This document shows positions 26,159 through 34,130 of a stretch of 64,000 nucleotides of DNA, in pieces. A program made the position numbers and the translations under genes. Each line of letters opens with the position of its first letter. Positions within the stretch are counted from its first letter, which is position 1. This DNA comes from DATKZH01 sp964475955 (GTDB taxonomy: Bacteria > Planctomycetota > Planctomycetia > Pirellulales > Thermoguttaceae). Under the pieces are notes generated by a model. That model was not told the origin of the DNA, ran no database searches, and saw only the letters and a list, made by a program, of their open reading frames with translations. The stretch covers positions 1 to 64,000 of the forward strand of contig CAYYZY010000003.1 in assembly GCA_964475955.1 (NCBI GenBank), given 5' to 3'.

Positions 26159-26522
26159 GACACTCACCTCTTATGCCCTATGAAGCCGGCTGGAAAAAGG
26201 AAAACCTACGTGGTGTACTATTATACGCATCACAGCATTCGGTGAACAGTTCCACCAGCCGGAAAGACGCGCAACTTGTTCCTCTAAAGCATGTTACACC
26301 ATACAGCACCGAATGCGCGGCATTATGCACCCAGCGGCGGCTCAAGTCAAGAGTCGATAAGTTTGCCTTTTCGGTGGGGTTCGAAGATCGCGCCCTCGCG
26401 ACAAGCGGACGGGGATGATTGACCGTGGCCGTCCGGCGGCGCAGAATAGGTTTCGTGGGAGGCGGCTCGCTGCCACCCATCCCGCCCGCCGCTTTTGAAC
26501 ACGCCGCCTCAAGGAGTCCGCC
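26159..26522. other. Divergent intergenic region, relatively AT-rich
   Basis: This gap lies between the two-gene operon on the minus strand and the CBM9-like gene on the plus strand. Its left part is clearly less GC-rich than surrounding DNA. It holds a candidate promoter (26220-26248) and no gene. AAGGAG just before 26523 is the ribosome binding site of the next gene. Confidence 0.5.
26220..26248 (-). promoter_or_regulatory. Candidate sigma-70-type promoter for the dCTP deaminase-like operon
   Basis: On the minus strand a perfect -10 hexamer TATAAT (26225-26220) is preceded at 17 bases by TGTTCA, a poor match to TTGACA. Transcription would start about 55 bases before the ATG at 26158. Supported by sequence match only. 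Confidence 0.35.
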
Positions 26523-27635
26523 ATGATACCGCCCGCACCGCCGAGGTGCCGCGCTAAGTCCACCGACCGAACCGGCCGCGGCTTCAGTGTCGCCGTGCTC
26601 GTTCTCGGTGCCGTGCTGCTGGCCGGGTTTGCCGGGGCGGACCGCGCGGCGGCGGACGACCCGGTGGCCTTGCGGATCGAGAGCCTCCCGGTGGTGCCGG
26701 CCCATTTTCCGTCGGCCGTCGTGGTGGTCGTCAATCATGGGGAGAAGCCCTTCCAGGGCACGCTCCGCCTCGAGCCGCCGGAGGGGTGGAGCCTCTCGCA
26801 CGGCGAGGAAGCCATCGCGCTGGCCCCCGGCGAGAAGAAGCGCGTGGCCTTCATGGTCAAGCGGGGGATGACTCGGGAGTCGAATCGCTATCCGTTCGAG
26901 GCGTCGGTCACCGGGCCCGGCGTGAAGGTCACGCATCGCCAGGAGGTGGTCGCCGCCAGCGCGCCCTACTTCAAGCCGACCATCGACGGGGCCACCGAAG
27001 AGTGGAAAGACGCCATTCCCATCACCTGGACCACCGACGGGCGCAAGACCGTGACCAGCACCTACTGGAACCGCCGCCGCTTCTCCCTGTTGGTGGCCGT
27101 GGGAGAGGAGGAACTGATTCCACTGCCGGAGGAGCCGGGCGCCGCCTGCGACGCCGTGCAGTTGGCCATGTCGCCCGAGGACGCCACCACGCTGGCCACG
27201 CCCCAAGCCGAAGCCGCCCGGTTCGAGTTCCTCTTCGTCGCCACCGGCCAAGGCACCGAGGGGAAGTGCTTCCTCCTGGCCGAACCGGGAACCGGGCTTG
27301 CGGAAACGCAACAGGTCCGCGCATTGGGCCCGCGGGAATACGACGACGCCGAGGTGGCCGTGCGCCGCTCAGGCGGCGTCACCTACTACGAGTGCTCGAT
27401 CCCGTTCCGGCCGATGCGCCGTGCGATTCGCCCCAGCGAGGGGCGCGAGTTTTGCCTCTCCGTGCTCGTCCACGATCCCGACGGAACCGGCATCCGCGAT
27501 TGGGGCCGGGCGGCCGGCCTGGGACCGTGCCAGCGGAACCGCCTCGCCTGGAGCCTGTGGCCCGGCGCGGCGTGGGGCGACCGGCCGCCGCTGGACAACA
27601 AGACCAAGTGGGGACTCTGCTCCTCGAAATACTGA
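26523..27635 (+). CDS. Secreted CBM9-like protein
   Basis: The 370-residue product has an N-terminal export signal (VAVLVLGAVLLAGFAGA), an Ig/NPCBM-like strand-rich region (residues about 50-140: LPVVPAHFPSAVVVVVNHGEKPF) and a family 9-type carbohydrate-binding or DOMON-like domain from about 150: YFKPTIDGATEEWKDAIPITW ... VTSTYWNRRRFSLLVAV ... CDAVQLAMSPE ... YYECSIPFRPM. No catalytic domain is attached. It may bind polysaccharide at the surface or be part of a larger degradation system, as such modules are common in planctomycetes. AAGGAG precedes the ATG. Confidence 0.82.
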   Translation: MIPPAPPRCRAKSTDRTGRGFSVAVLVLGAVLLAGFAGADRAAADDPVALRIESLPVVPAHFPSAVVVVVNHGEKPFQGTLRLEPPEGWSLSHGEEAIALAPGEKKRVAFMVKRGMTRESNRYPFEASVTGPGVKVTHRQEVVAASAPYFKPTIDGATEEWKDAIPITWTTDGRKTVTSTYWNRRRFSLLVAVGEEELIPLPEEPGAACDAVQLAMSPEDATTLATPQAEAARFEFLFVATGQGTEGKCFLLAEPGTGLAETQQVRALGPREYDDAEVAVRRSGGVTYYECSIPFRPMRRAIRPSEGREFCLSVLVHDPDGTGIRDWGRAAGLGPCQRNRLAWSLWPGAAWGDRPPLDNKTKWGLCSSKY

Positions 27636-27660
27636 CACACGACGTGCTGATAGCAACCGC

Positions 27661-27685
27661 GTGGGTCTCGCAAGACTCGACCCAC
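27661..27685. repeat. Short hairpin GTGGGTC...GACCCAC
   Basis: A perfect 7-bp stem (27661-27667 with 27679-27685) plus inner GTC/GAC pairing sits between two co-directional genes, followed by CCTACG. It resembles half of the GTAGGGTG element at 29504-29609. Confidence 0.6.
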
Positions 27686-27751
27686 CCTACGTGATCACCC
27701 TACTCGACCATACCGTACGTGACGACCGAACTCTGGACCGAAGGGACTGTC

Positions 27752-28804
27752 ATGAGCTACCGCAGTGCGTGGTTGTCGATCCTCCGCTGGGCGCCGATGC
27801 TCGGCTTCGTGGCCCTTGCGGCCGGCGCGGCCGTGCCTCGAGCGGTCGGGGCGGAGAAGGGCCAGGTGGTGTTCCGGGTCGTGATGGTCGAAGACGAGGA
27901 GGGAGACCCCGTGGCCGCGGGCAAGGCGGCCGCCAAGTCGCTCCGGGAAGCGATGGGCGACACGCCGCTCAAGGCGGCGATCGTCTCCGAGTGCTTCGAG
28001 GATCGCGAGTACAAGGAAAAGCTGCTCGAGGGCCTCTGCGCGGTGCTGCCCGACGAAGTGGTGATGGGCGGGGCGACCTATGGGTCGTTCACCCAGGAGG
28101 GCTGCACCGACTTCGACTCGGTCTGCCTGATGGGGATCGGCGGCGACGGCGTCGGCGTGTCGGCCCGACTGGTGACCGAGATGGGCACGGCCAAGCTCAC
28201 CTTCGAGCAGGACCAGCACGCGATCCGCCGCAAGCTGCACGCCGCGGGCAAGAAGCTGGCCTCGGGCCTCCGCCGCACCGACAAGGACCGCCTGCTCATT
28301 CTGGTGGCCGACGCCCATTCGCCGAAAAACCAGTGCCTGGTCGAAGGGTTGCAGCAGGTCTTGGGCAAGCAGTTCCCGATCACCGGCGGCTGCGCCAACA
28401 AGAACGCCGGCCAGACGTTCATCTACTTCCAGGGCAAGATGTACGAAGACGCCGCCGTCGCCGTGATGCTCTCCGGCGATTTTCGGGTGGCGCTGGCCGG
28501 GCGCCAGGCGAACGAAGAGGAGAAGGTCATCGCCACCGCCCGGGAAGGGGCCGCCGAGGCCCTCGAGGCGGTCGAGGGCGAGCCGGTCTGCACGCTGGCG
28601 TTCAACTGCGCCGGTCGCCGCAGCAAGCTGAACGACTACGAGGAGGAGCTGGCCGCGATGCAGGAGGCCCTGGGCCGCGAGCTGCCGCTCTTCGGCTGCT
28701 ACTGCGCCGGGGAGATGGGACCGGTCGACGACCCCGGCGAGCCGTCCGACGCCCTCTGCGGCGGCTCCGGCTGGCACGTGATGTTCACGGTCATCGCGCA
28801 GTAG
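27752..28804 (+). CDS. FIST-domain protein with export signal
   Basis: The 350-residue protein carries FIST_N (MGGATYGSFTQEGCTDFDSVCLM, GLRRTDKDRLLILVADAHSPKNQCLVEGL, FPITGGCANKN) and FIST_C (CNCAGRRSKL-type FNCAGRRSKLNDYEEELAAM, PLFGCYCAGEMGP), which bind small ligands and usually sit beside signal-transduction domains. Here it is a single-domain protein preceded by a signal/TM segment (MLGFVALAAGAAVPRAVGA), so it may act outside the cytoplasm. ATG at 27752 was chosen over a GTG at 27719. No partner kinase or methyl-accepting protein is adjacent. Confidence 0.82.
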   Translation: MSYRSAWLSILRWAPMLGFVALAAGAAVPRAVGAEKGQVVFRVVMVEDEEGDPVAAGKAAAKSLREAMGDTPLKAAIVSECFEDREYKEKLLEGLCAVLPDEVVMGGATYGSFTQEGCTDFDSVCLMGIGGDGVGVSARLVTEMGTAKLTFEQDQHAIRRKLHAAGKKLASGLRRTDKDRLLILVADAHSPKNQCLVEGLQQVLGKQFPITGGCANKNAGQTFIYFQGKMYEDAAVAVMLSGDFRVALAGRQANEEEKVIATAREGAAEALEAVEGEPVCTLAFNCAGRRSKLNDYEEELAAMQEALGRELPLFGCYCAGEMGPVDDPGEPSDALCGGSGWHVMFTVIAQ

Positions 28805-28854
28805 GGGCATAAAGACAATCGTGCTGCCTGGCTTCGACAACGGGAGATTGCCTG

Positions 28855-29497
28855 ATGCGTGAAAAACCGACCCGACGACAGTTCCTCGGCACCACGGCCG
28901 CCACGGCCGCGGCCACCTGGGCGGGCGGACGCACCTACGCCGCCGGCGCGGACGCGACGCCCGGCCCCAACGAAACGGTCAACATGGCGCTGATCGGCTT
29001 CCTCTGCTTCGAAGAGCCGTGCAACACCGAGTGGCCCGACACGTTCTCCGGCGTGTGCGAGTACGGGCCGGGCCCCGTCGCCGAGAAGGGGTTCTTGCTC
29101 CAGTACACTTTTCGCGGGGGATGCCGCCAGCAGCGCCGCTCGCACGGCAAGCTCTTCTGCGGCAGCGAGGCCTCGATGATCCTCGACCGAAGCGGATACA
29201 CCATCACCGCCGAGGCGACCGGCGGCAAGAAGCTGGGCGAGGAGATCGACTCCTTCCGCGGTGGGGGCCCCAACCACGCGGAGGTGTTCGTCCAGAACGT
29301 CCGCAACCACACGCGCCCCTTCGCCGACGTCGAGAAGGGCCATCACGCCAGCAACCCGGGCCACCTGATGAATATCGCCTGGCGCGTGGGCCGCCGGATC
29401 CGCTGGGACGCGGAAAAGGAGCAGGTCGTCGACGACCCCCGAGGCCAACGCCCTGGTGACCAAGTCGTACCGGGCCCCCTGGAAGCTGAAGGTCTAG
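28855..29497 (+). pseudogene. Decayed Gfo/Idh/MocA oxidoreductase (Tat-exported type)
   Basis: The N-terminus encodes a twin-arginine signal (TRRQFLGTTAATAAATWAGG) and the beginning of a Rossmann domain (NETVNMALIG), then jumps at about residue 48 directly to EPCNTEWPDTFSGVCEYG and SEASMILDRSGYTITAE, sequence normally found 200 or more residues later. The GxGGxG nucleotide motif is absent. A run of Cs at 29434-29439 then shifts the frame: read one base over, the end becomes DPEANALVTKSYRAPWKLKV followed by TAG at 29495-29497, which is the expected C-terminus. Internal deletion plus frameshift make this a pseudogene. Confidence 0.85.
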
Positions 29498-29503
29498 GCT
29501 TTC

Positions 29504-29609
29504 TCGGAAAACGGCCGGGGCGGAGCGATCTGTAGGGTGCGTGCTTGCACGCACGCCGGAAAAGCACGGTCTCCGCGTGGGTGCAAGCACCCACCCTACG
29601 GTTTTCCGA
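29504..29609. repeat. Nested inverted repeat, GTAGGGTG family
   Basis: GTAGGGTGCGTGCTTGCAC (29532-29550) pairs with GTGCAAGCACCCACCCTAC (29581-29599) with one mismatch in 19. Outside it, TCGGAAAAC (29504-29512) pairs with GTTTTCCGA (29601-29609). It begins seven bases after the Gfo/Idh remnant's stop. A partial relative, AGGGTGGCTGCTTGCAC, is near 32739. Confidence 0.9.
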
Positions 29610-29676
29610 CAGAGCGTAACCGAAAACCGTGCAACAACCCGTCGGAAGCGGGGCCCCGGCCTCGCCTCCTGCGAAA

Positions 29677-29718
29677 CCCGGCAGTCGTTCCCAGCGCTCG
29701 GCTGCCGGGCGTTTTTTT
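29677..29718 (+). terminator. Rho-independent terminator
   Basis: CCCGGCAG (29677-29684) and CTGCCGGG (29702-29709) form a perfect 8-bp GC-rich stem with a 17-base loop, followed after CG by seven Ts (29712-29718). It would end transcription from the Gfo/Idh remnant and upstream FIST gene. This is the clearest intrinsic terminator in the window. Confidence 0.75.
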
Positions 29719-29920
29719 CTTGTGGGCAATCCCCCGTTGGGCAGCCCACTCATGCGCACCGCCCCACCACTACCGAGGGGTGCCGGGGACACGGGTTTTT
29801 TCGTGGGGGATTCTTACGGGAAACGCCGTCGGGGCGCTGGACAGAACGGGGGCGGGGCAGTATCATGAGCCCGCTCATCAAATCCCAGATCGTGGAAGGC
29901 CAACCCCGGGGGGCGGGGAA

Positions 29921-30313
29921 ATGGGTGCCTTTTGCCGTGTCGCGCTGGTTGTGGCTCTGGCCGTCGCCGTCGGCCGGTTTCTGACCATCCCGGGAACCGT
30001 TGCAACGGTCGATGGCCCGCAAGACGCCCAACGCCAGCGGTTCCTCGCCGCCGGTGCCAGGAATTCCACCTGGGTCATCTACGAGGGGTGGTCCGGCGAT
30101 CATGCGACCACCCCGCTCTACCCCAGGCTGTTTCGGGCGGAGCGGCTTCACCGGCAAGCGCTGGCCGATCCGACGATACCGAAGCTCCGGGCGGCGCGGC
30201 ACGCGTTCGACGAGGTCCGCGCCTGCATGAATCGGGCCACGTGCGACGAGTTGATCGTCGCGTCGGAAGAAGCGAGCCACGTGTACGCGTTCCGCGCGAG
30301 CGTCCCGCGTTGA
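29921..30313 (+). CDS. Small anchored or secreted protein of unknown function
   Basis: A 130-residue product with an N-terminal hydrophobic segment (FCRVALVVALAVAVGRFL), then a soluble part (GARNSTWVIYEGWSGDHATTPLYPRLFRAERLHRQAL, AACMNRAT-like RACMNRATCDELIVASEEASHVYAF). No family is recognised. The ATG at 29921 is preceded by GGGCGGGGAA, a weak ribosome binding site. It is flanked by repeats and a remnant, so it may itself be a fragment, but its composition looks coding. Confidence 0.5.
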   Translation: MGAFCRVALVVALAVAVGRFLTIPGTVATVDGPQDAQRQRFLAAGARNSTWVIYEGWSGDHATTPLYPRLFRAERLHRQALADPTIPKLRAARHAFDEVRACMNRATCDELIVASEEASHVYAFRASVPR

Positions 30314-30377
30314 TGTTTTGACGGCGACGACGTGCGGCGCGCCGACGTGCCGTCGGCGGCTAAACGGGGGCGGCGTT

Positions 30378-32234
30378 TTACGCGCGTCGGTTGAGGGCCT
30401 GCTCGACGAGTTCCCATTCTTCTTCCAGTCCCAACTGGCGCATCGATTCGGGTCGGGGGACGCCGTCCGGGTCCCAGCCCATCAGCTCGTAGTATTCGTC
30501 GAGCATGCGGTCCAGCGGCACGGTGTTGCCTTGGCTGGGGCCGCTGGGCATGGCCTCGCCCAGCAGGCGCTTGGGGAGCGTGTCGTCGTCGCGCGTGAGC
30601 CCTTCGCGCACGTTGAAAAGCCGCTCGAGGTTATTGACCCGGTCGGCGATCCGAAGTGCCTTGTCGTCCGAGAGGGCGACGCCGGTGACCGCCCGGTACA
30701 GCCCCAGAAGCGACTCCAGCCCGAGCACGAAACGCATGGAGGAGCACATCGCCAGCGAATCGACGATGGTCATGATCCGCTGGGTATCGCGGACCATCTG
30801 GGCCTTACCGTCGGGCAGCAGGCGCCGGTTGGGATCGCCGGCCGTTTCCTGCCCCATGGTGGGGGCGATCATGTGGTGCCCGCCCTTGGGCGAGATGGCG
30901 TAGGAGAGGCCCATTCCGACCACGCCGCGGGGCTCGTAGGTCGCCAGTTCCTGCCCCTTGACGTGCATGGCCAGCTCGGGCGCGCCGAATCGCTCGGCGG
31001 CGCGCTTCGAGCCTTCGGCGAGGACGTCGCCCAGTCCCGTGCGCGTGCCGATCTGCTCGGCGAGGGTGACCAGGGCGTCGCCGTTGCCGAAGCGGAGGTC
31101 GAGGCCGCCGGTGTCGTCGGTGCCGAGGATGCCCCGCTCGAACGCCTCCATGGCGAAGGAGATGGCGGCCCCGGCCGACATGGTGTCGAACCCGTAGGCG
31201 TCGCAGACCGCCGCCGCGGCCGCGATCGCCTCCGGATCGCCCACGCCGCAGTTGGCGCCCAGGAGGCCGACCGTCTCGAACTCCGGCCCCTCGATGGCCT
31301 CCCCGGCAAACGGCCCCTTCGCCACCGGCGAGACCTTCCCGCAGGCGACCGAGCAGGCGTAGCAGGAGTTGTCGCCGACGAAGATCTTCTCGCGCAGCGC
31401 CGGCCCGGTGAGCCCCTCGGCCTCCTCGAAGTACCCGGTGCGGAAGTTGCGCGTGGCCCAGTAGCCGAAGCGGTTCGTTCCCTCCACCATCTCCGGCGTG
31501 CCGAACCGGCGGCGGAGCCGGGCCTTGGGGTGGACGGCCATTTCGGCGTAGACCTGCTCGGCGATTCGTCCCAGGGCCGCCGCGTCGGCGACCGGCACGC
31601 TCTTCGTCCCCCGCACGGCGATCGCCTTGAGGTTTTTCGACCCCATCACGGCGCCGCCCCCGCCGCGCCCGAACTCCCGGTGATAGTCCGACTGGATGCA
31701 GGCGTAGCGGACCCCTTTCTCGCCGGCCGGGCCGATGCAGGCGACGCGGGCCGCCGGATCGCCCAGTTCCTCGCGGAGCGCGTCCTCCGTGTCGTGGGTC
31801 AGTTTGCCCCACAGATGTGCGGCGGGGCGGAGCGCGGCCTTGCCGTCGTCCAGAACCAGGTAGACCGGCTCGTCGGAGCGGCCCTCGATCACCAGGCCGT
31901 CGAACCCGGCGAACTTGATCTCCGGCGCCAAATGCCCGCCGCAGAGGGAGAATGAATACGTTCCCGTCAGGGGCGATCGGAAGGAGACGGTCACCTTGTT
32001 GGCGCCCGGCGCCATCGTGCCCACCAACGGGCCGGTGAGAAAGAACAGCTTGTTGCCGGGGCCGAGCGGGTCGGTCTCCGGCTCCAGCTCGTGAAAGAGC
32101 AGGTGGGCCCCCACGCCCCGCGCGCCGAGAAACCGCGCGAACAGGTCGCGAGGCGTCTCTACGCAGCGGACCTCGGCCGCGGTCAGATCCACCCGCAGCA
32201 TCGTGCCCGTCAATCCGGCGACGGCCTCTTTCAT
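30378..32234 (-). CDS. aor: Tungsten-dependent aldehyde:ferredoxin oxidoreductase
   Basis: This 618-residue enzyme oxidises an aldehyde to the acid with reduction of ferredoxin, or the reverse, using a bis-tungstopterin and one [4Fe-4S] cluster. Seen in sequence: the N-terminal GTMLRVDLTAAEVR and FLGARGVGAHLLF, GPLVGTMAPGANKVTV, the REFGRGGGGAVMGSKNLKAIAVRG cofactor segment, cluster cysteines C291-x2-C294-x3-C298, and AYGFDTMSAGAAISFAMEAFERG. Length is normal. GGAGG lies about ten bases before the ATG, which overlaps the stop of the ferredoxin gene by four bases (ATGA). The pair forms an operon that would feed or draw on the same ferredoxin pool as the Hdr-Mvh complex at 53-60 kb. Confidence 0.94.
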   Translation of the reverse strand: MKEAVAGLTGTMLRVDLTAAEVRCVETPRDLFARFLGARGVGAHLLFHELEPETDPLGPGNKLFFLTGPLVGTMAPGANKVTVSFRSPLTGTYSFSLCGGHLAPEIKFAGFDGLVIEGRSDEPVYLVLDDGKAALRPAAHLWGKLTHDTEDALREELGDPAARVACIGPAGEKGVRYACIQSDYHREFGRGGGGAVMGSKNLKAIAVRGTKSVPVADAAALGRIAEQVYAEMAVHPKARLRRRFGTPEMVEGTNRFGYWATRNFRTGYFEEAEGLTGPALREKIFVGDNSCYACSVACGKVSPVAKGPFAGEAIEGPEFETVGLLGANCGVGDPEAIAAAAAVCDAYGFDTMSAGAAISFAMEAFERGILGTDDTGGLDLRFGNGDALVTLAEQIGTRTGLGDVLAEGSKRAAERFGAPELAMHVKGQELATYEPRGVVGMGLSYAISPKGGHHMIAPTMGQETAGDPNRRLLPDGKAQMVRDTQRIMTIVDSLAMCSSMRFVLGLESLLGLYRAVTGVALSDDKALRIADRVNNLERLFNVREGLTRDDDTLPKRLLGEAMPSGPSQGNTVPLDRMLDEYYELMGWDPDGVPRPESMRQLGLEEEWELVEQALNRRA

Positions 32235-32713
32235 CGTGCAGATCCTCCTTCCCCGGCCAGGCGTTCGGCGTGGAGTTCGCGCAGTCCGCGGTCGACCCGA
32301 TCGAGCGGCACGTACTGGATCGCGCCCTCGGGGCAGTGCTTCGCGCACTGCGGGTCGCCGCCGCACAGGTCGCAGAGAAGGGGCACCCGGGCGTCGCCGT
32401 CCATTTTGACGGCGCCGCGCACGCAGAGGTCGACGCACATCCGGCAGCCGATGCACTCCTCCGCGTCGAGCACGAGGCCGAAGGTGGCCTCGTCGCGGCC
32501 GATGCACTGCGCGGGGCAGACCTCGATGCACGGGGCCTTGATGCACTGCGAACAGGCCACCGGCACGTTGATCTGCCGCTCGTGGATCCGGTGGACGGCC
32601 AGCCGGGCCTTGGCCGGATTCATCTCGCCGTGATGCGCTTGCGCGCACCACTGCTCGCAGATGCGGCAGCCCGTGCACTTGTGCGGGTAGACGACCAAAA
32701 CCTTCGGGATCAT
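32231..32713 (-). CDS. Four-cluster-type ferredoxin subunit of the AOR operon
   Basis: The 160-residue protein carries four Cys-rich iron-sulfur motifs: CTGCRICEQWCAQAH, CSQCIKAPCIEVCP, CIGCRMCVDLCV and CDLCGGDPQCAKHCP. This is the polyferredoxin (DMSO-reductase B / HycB type) electron-transfer subunit often encoded with AOR. It would pass electrons between AOR and a soluble partner. It precedes AOR in the same transcript with a four-base overlap. ATG at 32713 was chosen because IPKVLVVYPHKCTGC directly begins the first motif. Confidence 0.92.
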   Translation of the reverse strand: MIPKVLVVYPHKCTGCRICEQWCAQAHHGEMNPAKARLAVHRIHERQINVPVACSQCIKAPCIEVCPAQCIGRDEATFGLVLDAEECIGCRMCVDLCVRGAVKMDGDARVPLLCDLCGGDPQCAKHCPEGAIQYVPLDRVDRGLRELHAERLAGEGGSAR

Positions 32714-33095
32714 GCGACTTGCACCTTCATATCTTGATAGGGTGGCTGCTTGCACCGACGCTCGTTGCATGGACACCCTCGCAGCAGAGAACGGCCCTCG
32801 GCGACGGCCTCGGCACCAACACGGCGCGGCCCCGCACCCACCACGGCGCGGGGCCGCACTCGGGCCATGCTAGCCAAACCGGCACCGTCGGACAAGCGGA
32901 GCATCCCGGTCCCTGCGGCGCGAAGGTCTTGCGGCGCGAGGGTCCCTGCGGCGCGCCGGCCGCGTTGGCACGGAACGCGAGAAGGTGCTTGCGTCGTCCC
33001 CCGATGGTTGCCTACGCTGGTGGGTGGAAGGGCAAGGCCGGGCGGCCGAATCGGCCAACGCCCGTCGTGTACCCCTCTCGAGGGAACGCGGACTC

Positions 33096-34034
33096 ATGCC
33101 TCGCAATCGACGCCTCCGAAAGCTCCTGGCCCGCGTCTTCTACGGGCCGTTCGTCGTCTGGGTCACGATCAAGTCGTTGGCCGAGGTGTGGACCCTCTTC
33201 GTGCGCGAGCCGAAGGGCGAGCACGCCGCCTCGCTGGCCCACGAGGGCATGTCGGGCAAGTTTTCGGGCACGGTGGCGGTCTTCTACGCGGCGCGCGACG
33301 AGGTGGCCCGCTGGCTCCCGCCGCAGATGGCGCTCGGCCGGGGCGACGAGCTGCCCGACTGGCTCCGCGCCCGCGACGACTACCCGGTGATCCTCATGTT
33401 TGGCAGTATGGCCTCGGGCATGCGCAAGCGCATGCTGGGCCGGTACGACACGATCCCCGTCTTCTCCACGTTTCGCGAGGCGTTCCTGGGCGTGCCGTTC
33501 GTGCGGCCGATCCCCGGCGGCCCCACGCCCTGCTTGCACTGGGTCCGCGTGCACTGCTCGGCGTTCTGGCCCACGGAGCTGGGGATCAACGTCGGGTGGC
33601 CCAAGGTGCAGTGCCCGATGAAGACCGCCCGGCGGGGCGACGTTTCGACCTACTCGGTCCGCGACGAGCGGGGCCGGCGCCCCTGGCTCGAGGCCGAGAC
33701 CGATCTGGCCGACCCGTTCGCCCTCAACCTCGACCACCCGGGCCTCGCCAAGGTGAACGAGATGCTCTCCCGGCCGCTGGGTCTGGTCAAGGAGCGGGAG
33801 CTGGAGTTCACGAACTTCGACTGGCGGCTCGAGGCGGCCGCGGCCCGGGCGGTTGCGGCCACCGTGTCGCTCCACCCGGGCTACCTGCCCCAGATCACCG
33901 AGCGCAAGGACTTCTCGTTTCCGCCGGTCGCCGACGACGGCTCGGGGGCCTTCTTCCTCGAAACCCGGTTCATGAGCCGCCTGCTGGAGCGCGTGCCGCT
34001 CGCCGGGCGTGGGCGACGCCGCGCAATCGCTTGA
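33096..34034 (+). CDS. Conserved protein, possibly acetoacetate decarboxylase-like fold
   Basis: The 312-residue protein has an N-terminal basic/hydrophobic segment (RKLLARVFYGPFVVWVTIKSLAEVW) and a beta-rich body: GKFSGTVAVFYAARDEVARWLPPQMALG, YPVILMFGSMASGMRKRM, FREAFLGVPFVRP. The alternation of p...v.Y..REe..v.iPF elements recalls the acetoacetate decarboxylase-like superfamily, but no catalytic Lys was confirmed, so the assignment is tentative. It lies 96 bases before a symporter in the same direction and may be co-expressed with it. ATG at 33096 is preceded by GAGGGAA. Confidence 0.62.
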   Translation: MPRNRRLRKLLARVFYGPFVVWVTIKSLAEVWTLFVREPKGEHAASLAHEGMSGKFSGTVAVFYAARDEVARWLPPQMALGRGDELPDWLRARDDYPVILMFGSMASGMRKRMLGRYDTIPVFSTFREAFLGVPFVRPIPGGPTPCLHWVRVHCSAFWPTELGINVGWPKVQCPMKTARRGDVSTYSVRDERGRRPWLEAETDLADPFALNLDHPGLAKVNEMLSRPLGLVKERELEFTNFDWRLEAAAARAVAATVSLHPGYLPQITERKDFSFPPVADDGSGAFFLETRFMSRLLERVPLAGRGRRRAIA

Positions 34035-34130
34035 CCCTGCCCTGCCGTCGGGGTAGTCTCTCACCAACTCGGAGGGCCGCTGGAGCCGGCCCGGACCGCG
34101 GCCACCGGACTCTCGCTGGCGGGGACGCTC

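Noticed and set aside
29132..29497. Reading the Gfo/Idh fragment as a short functional gene ending at 29535
   Set aside because: The end in that frame is unrelated to the family, whereas a one-base shift restores the expected C-terminus; the nucleotide-binding motif is also missing.
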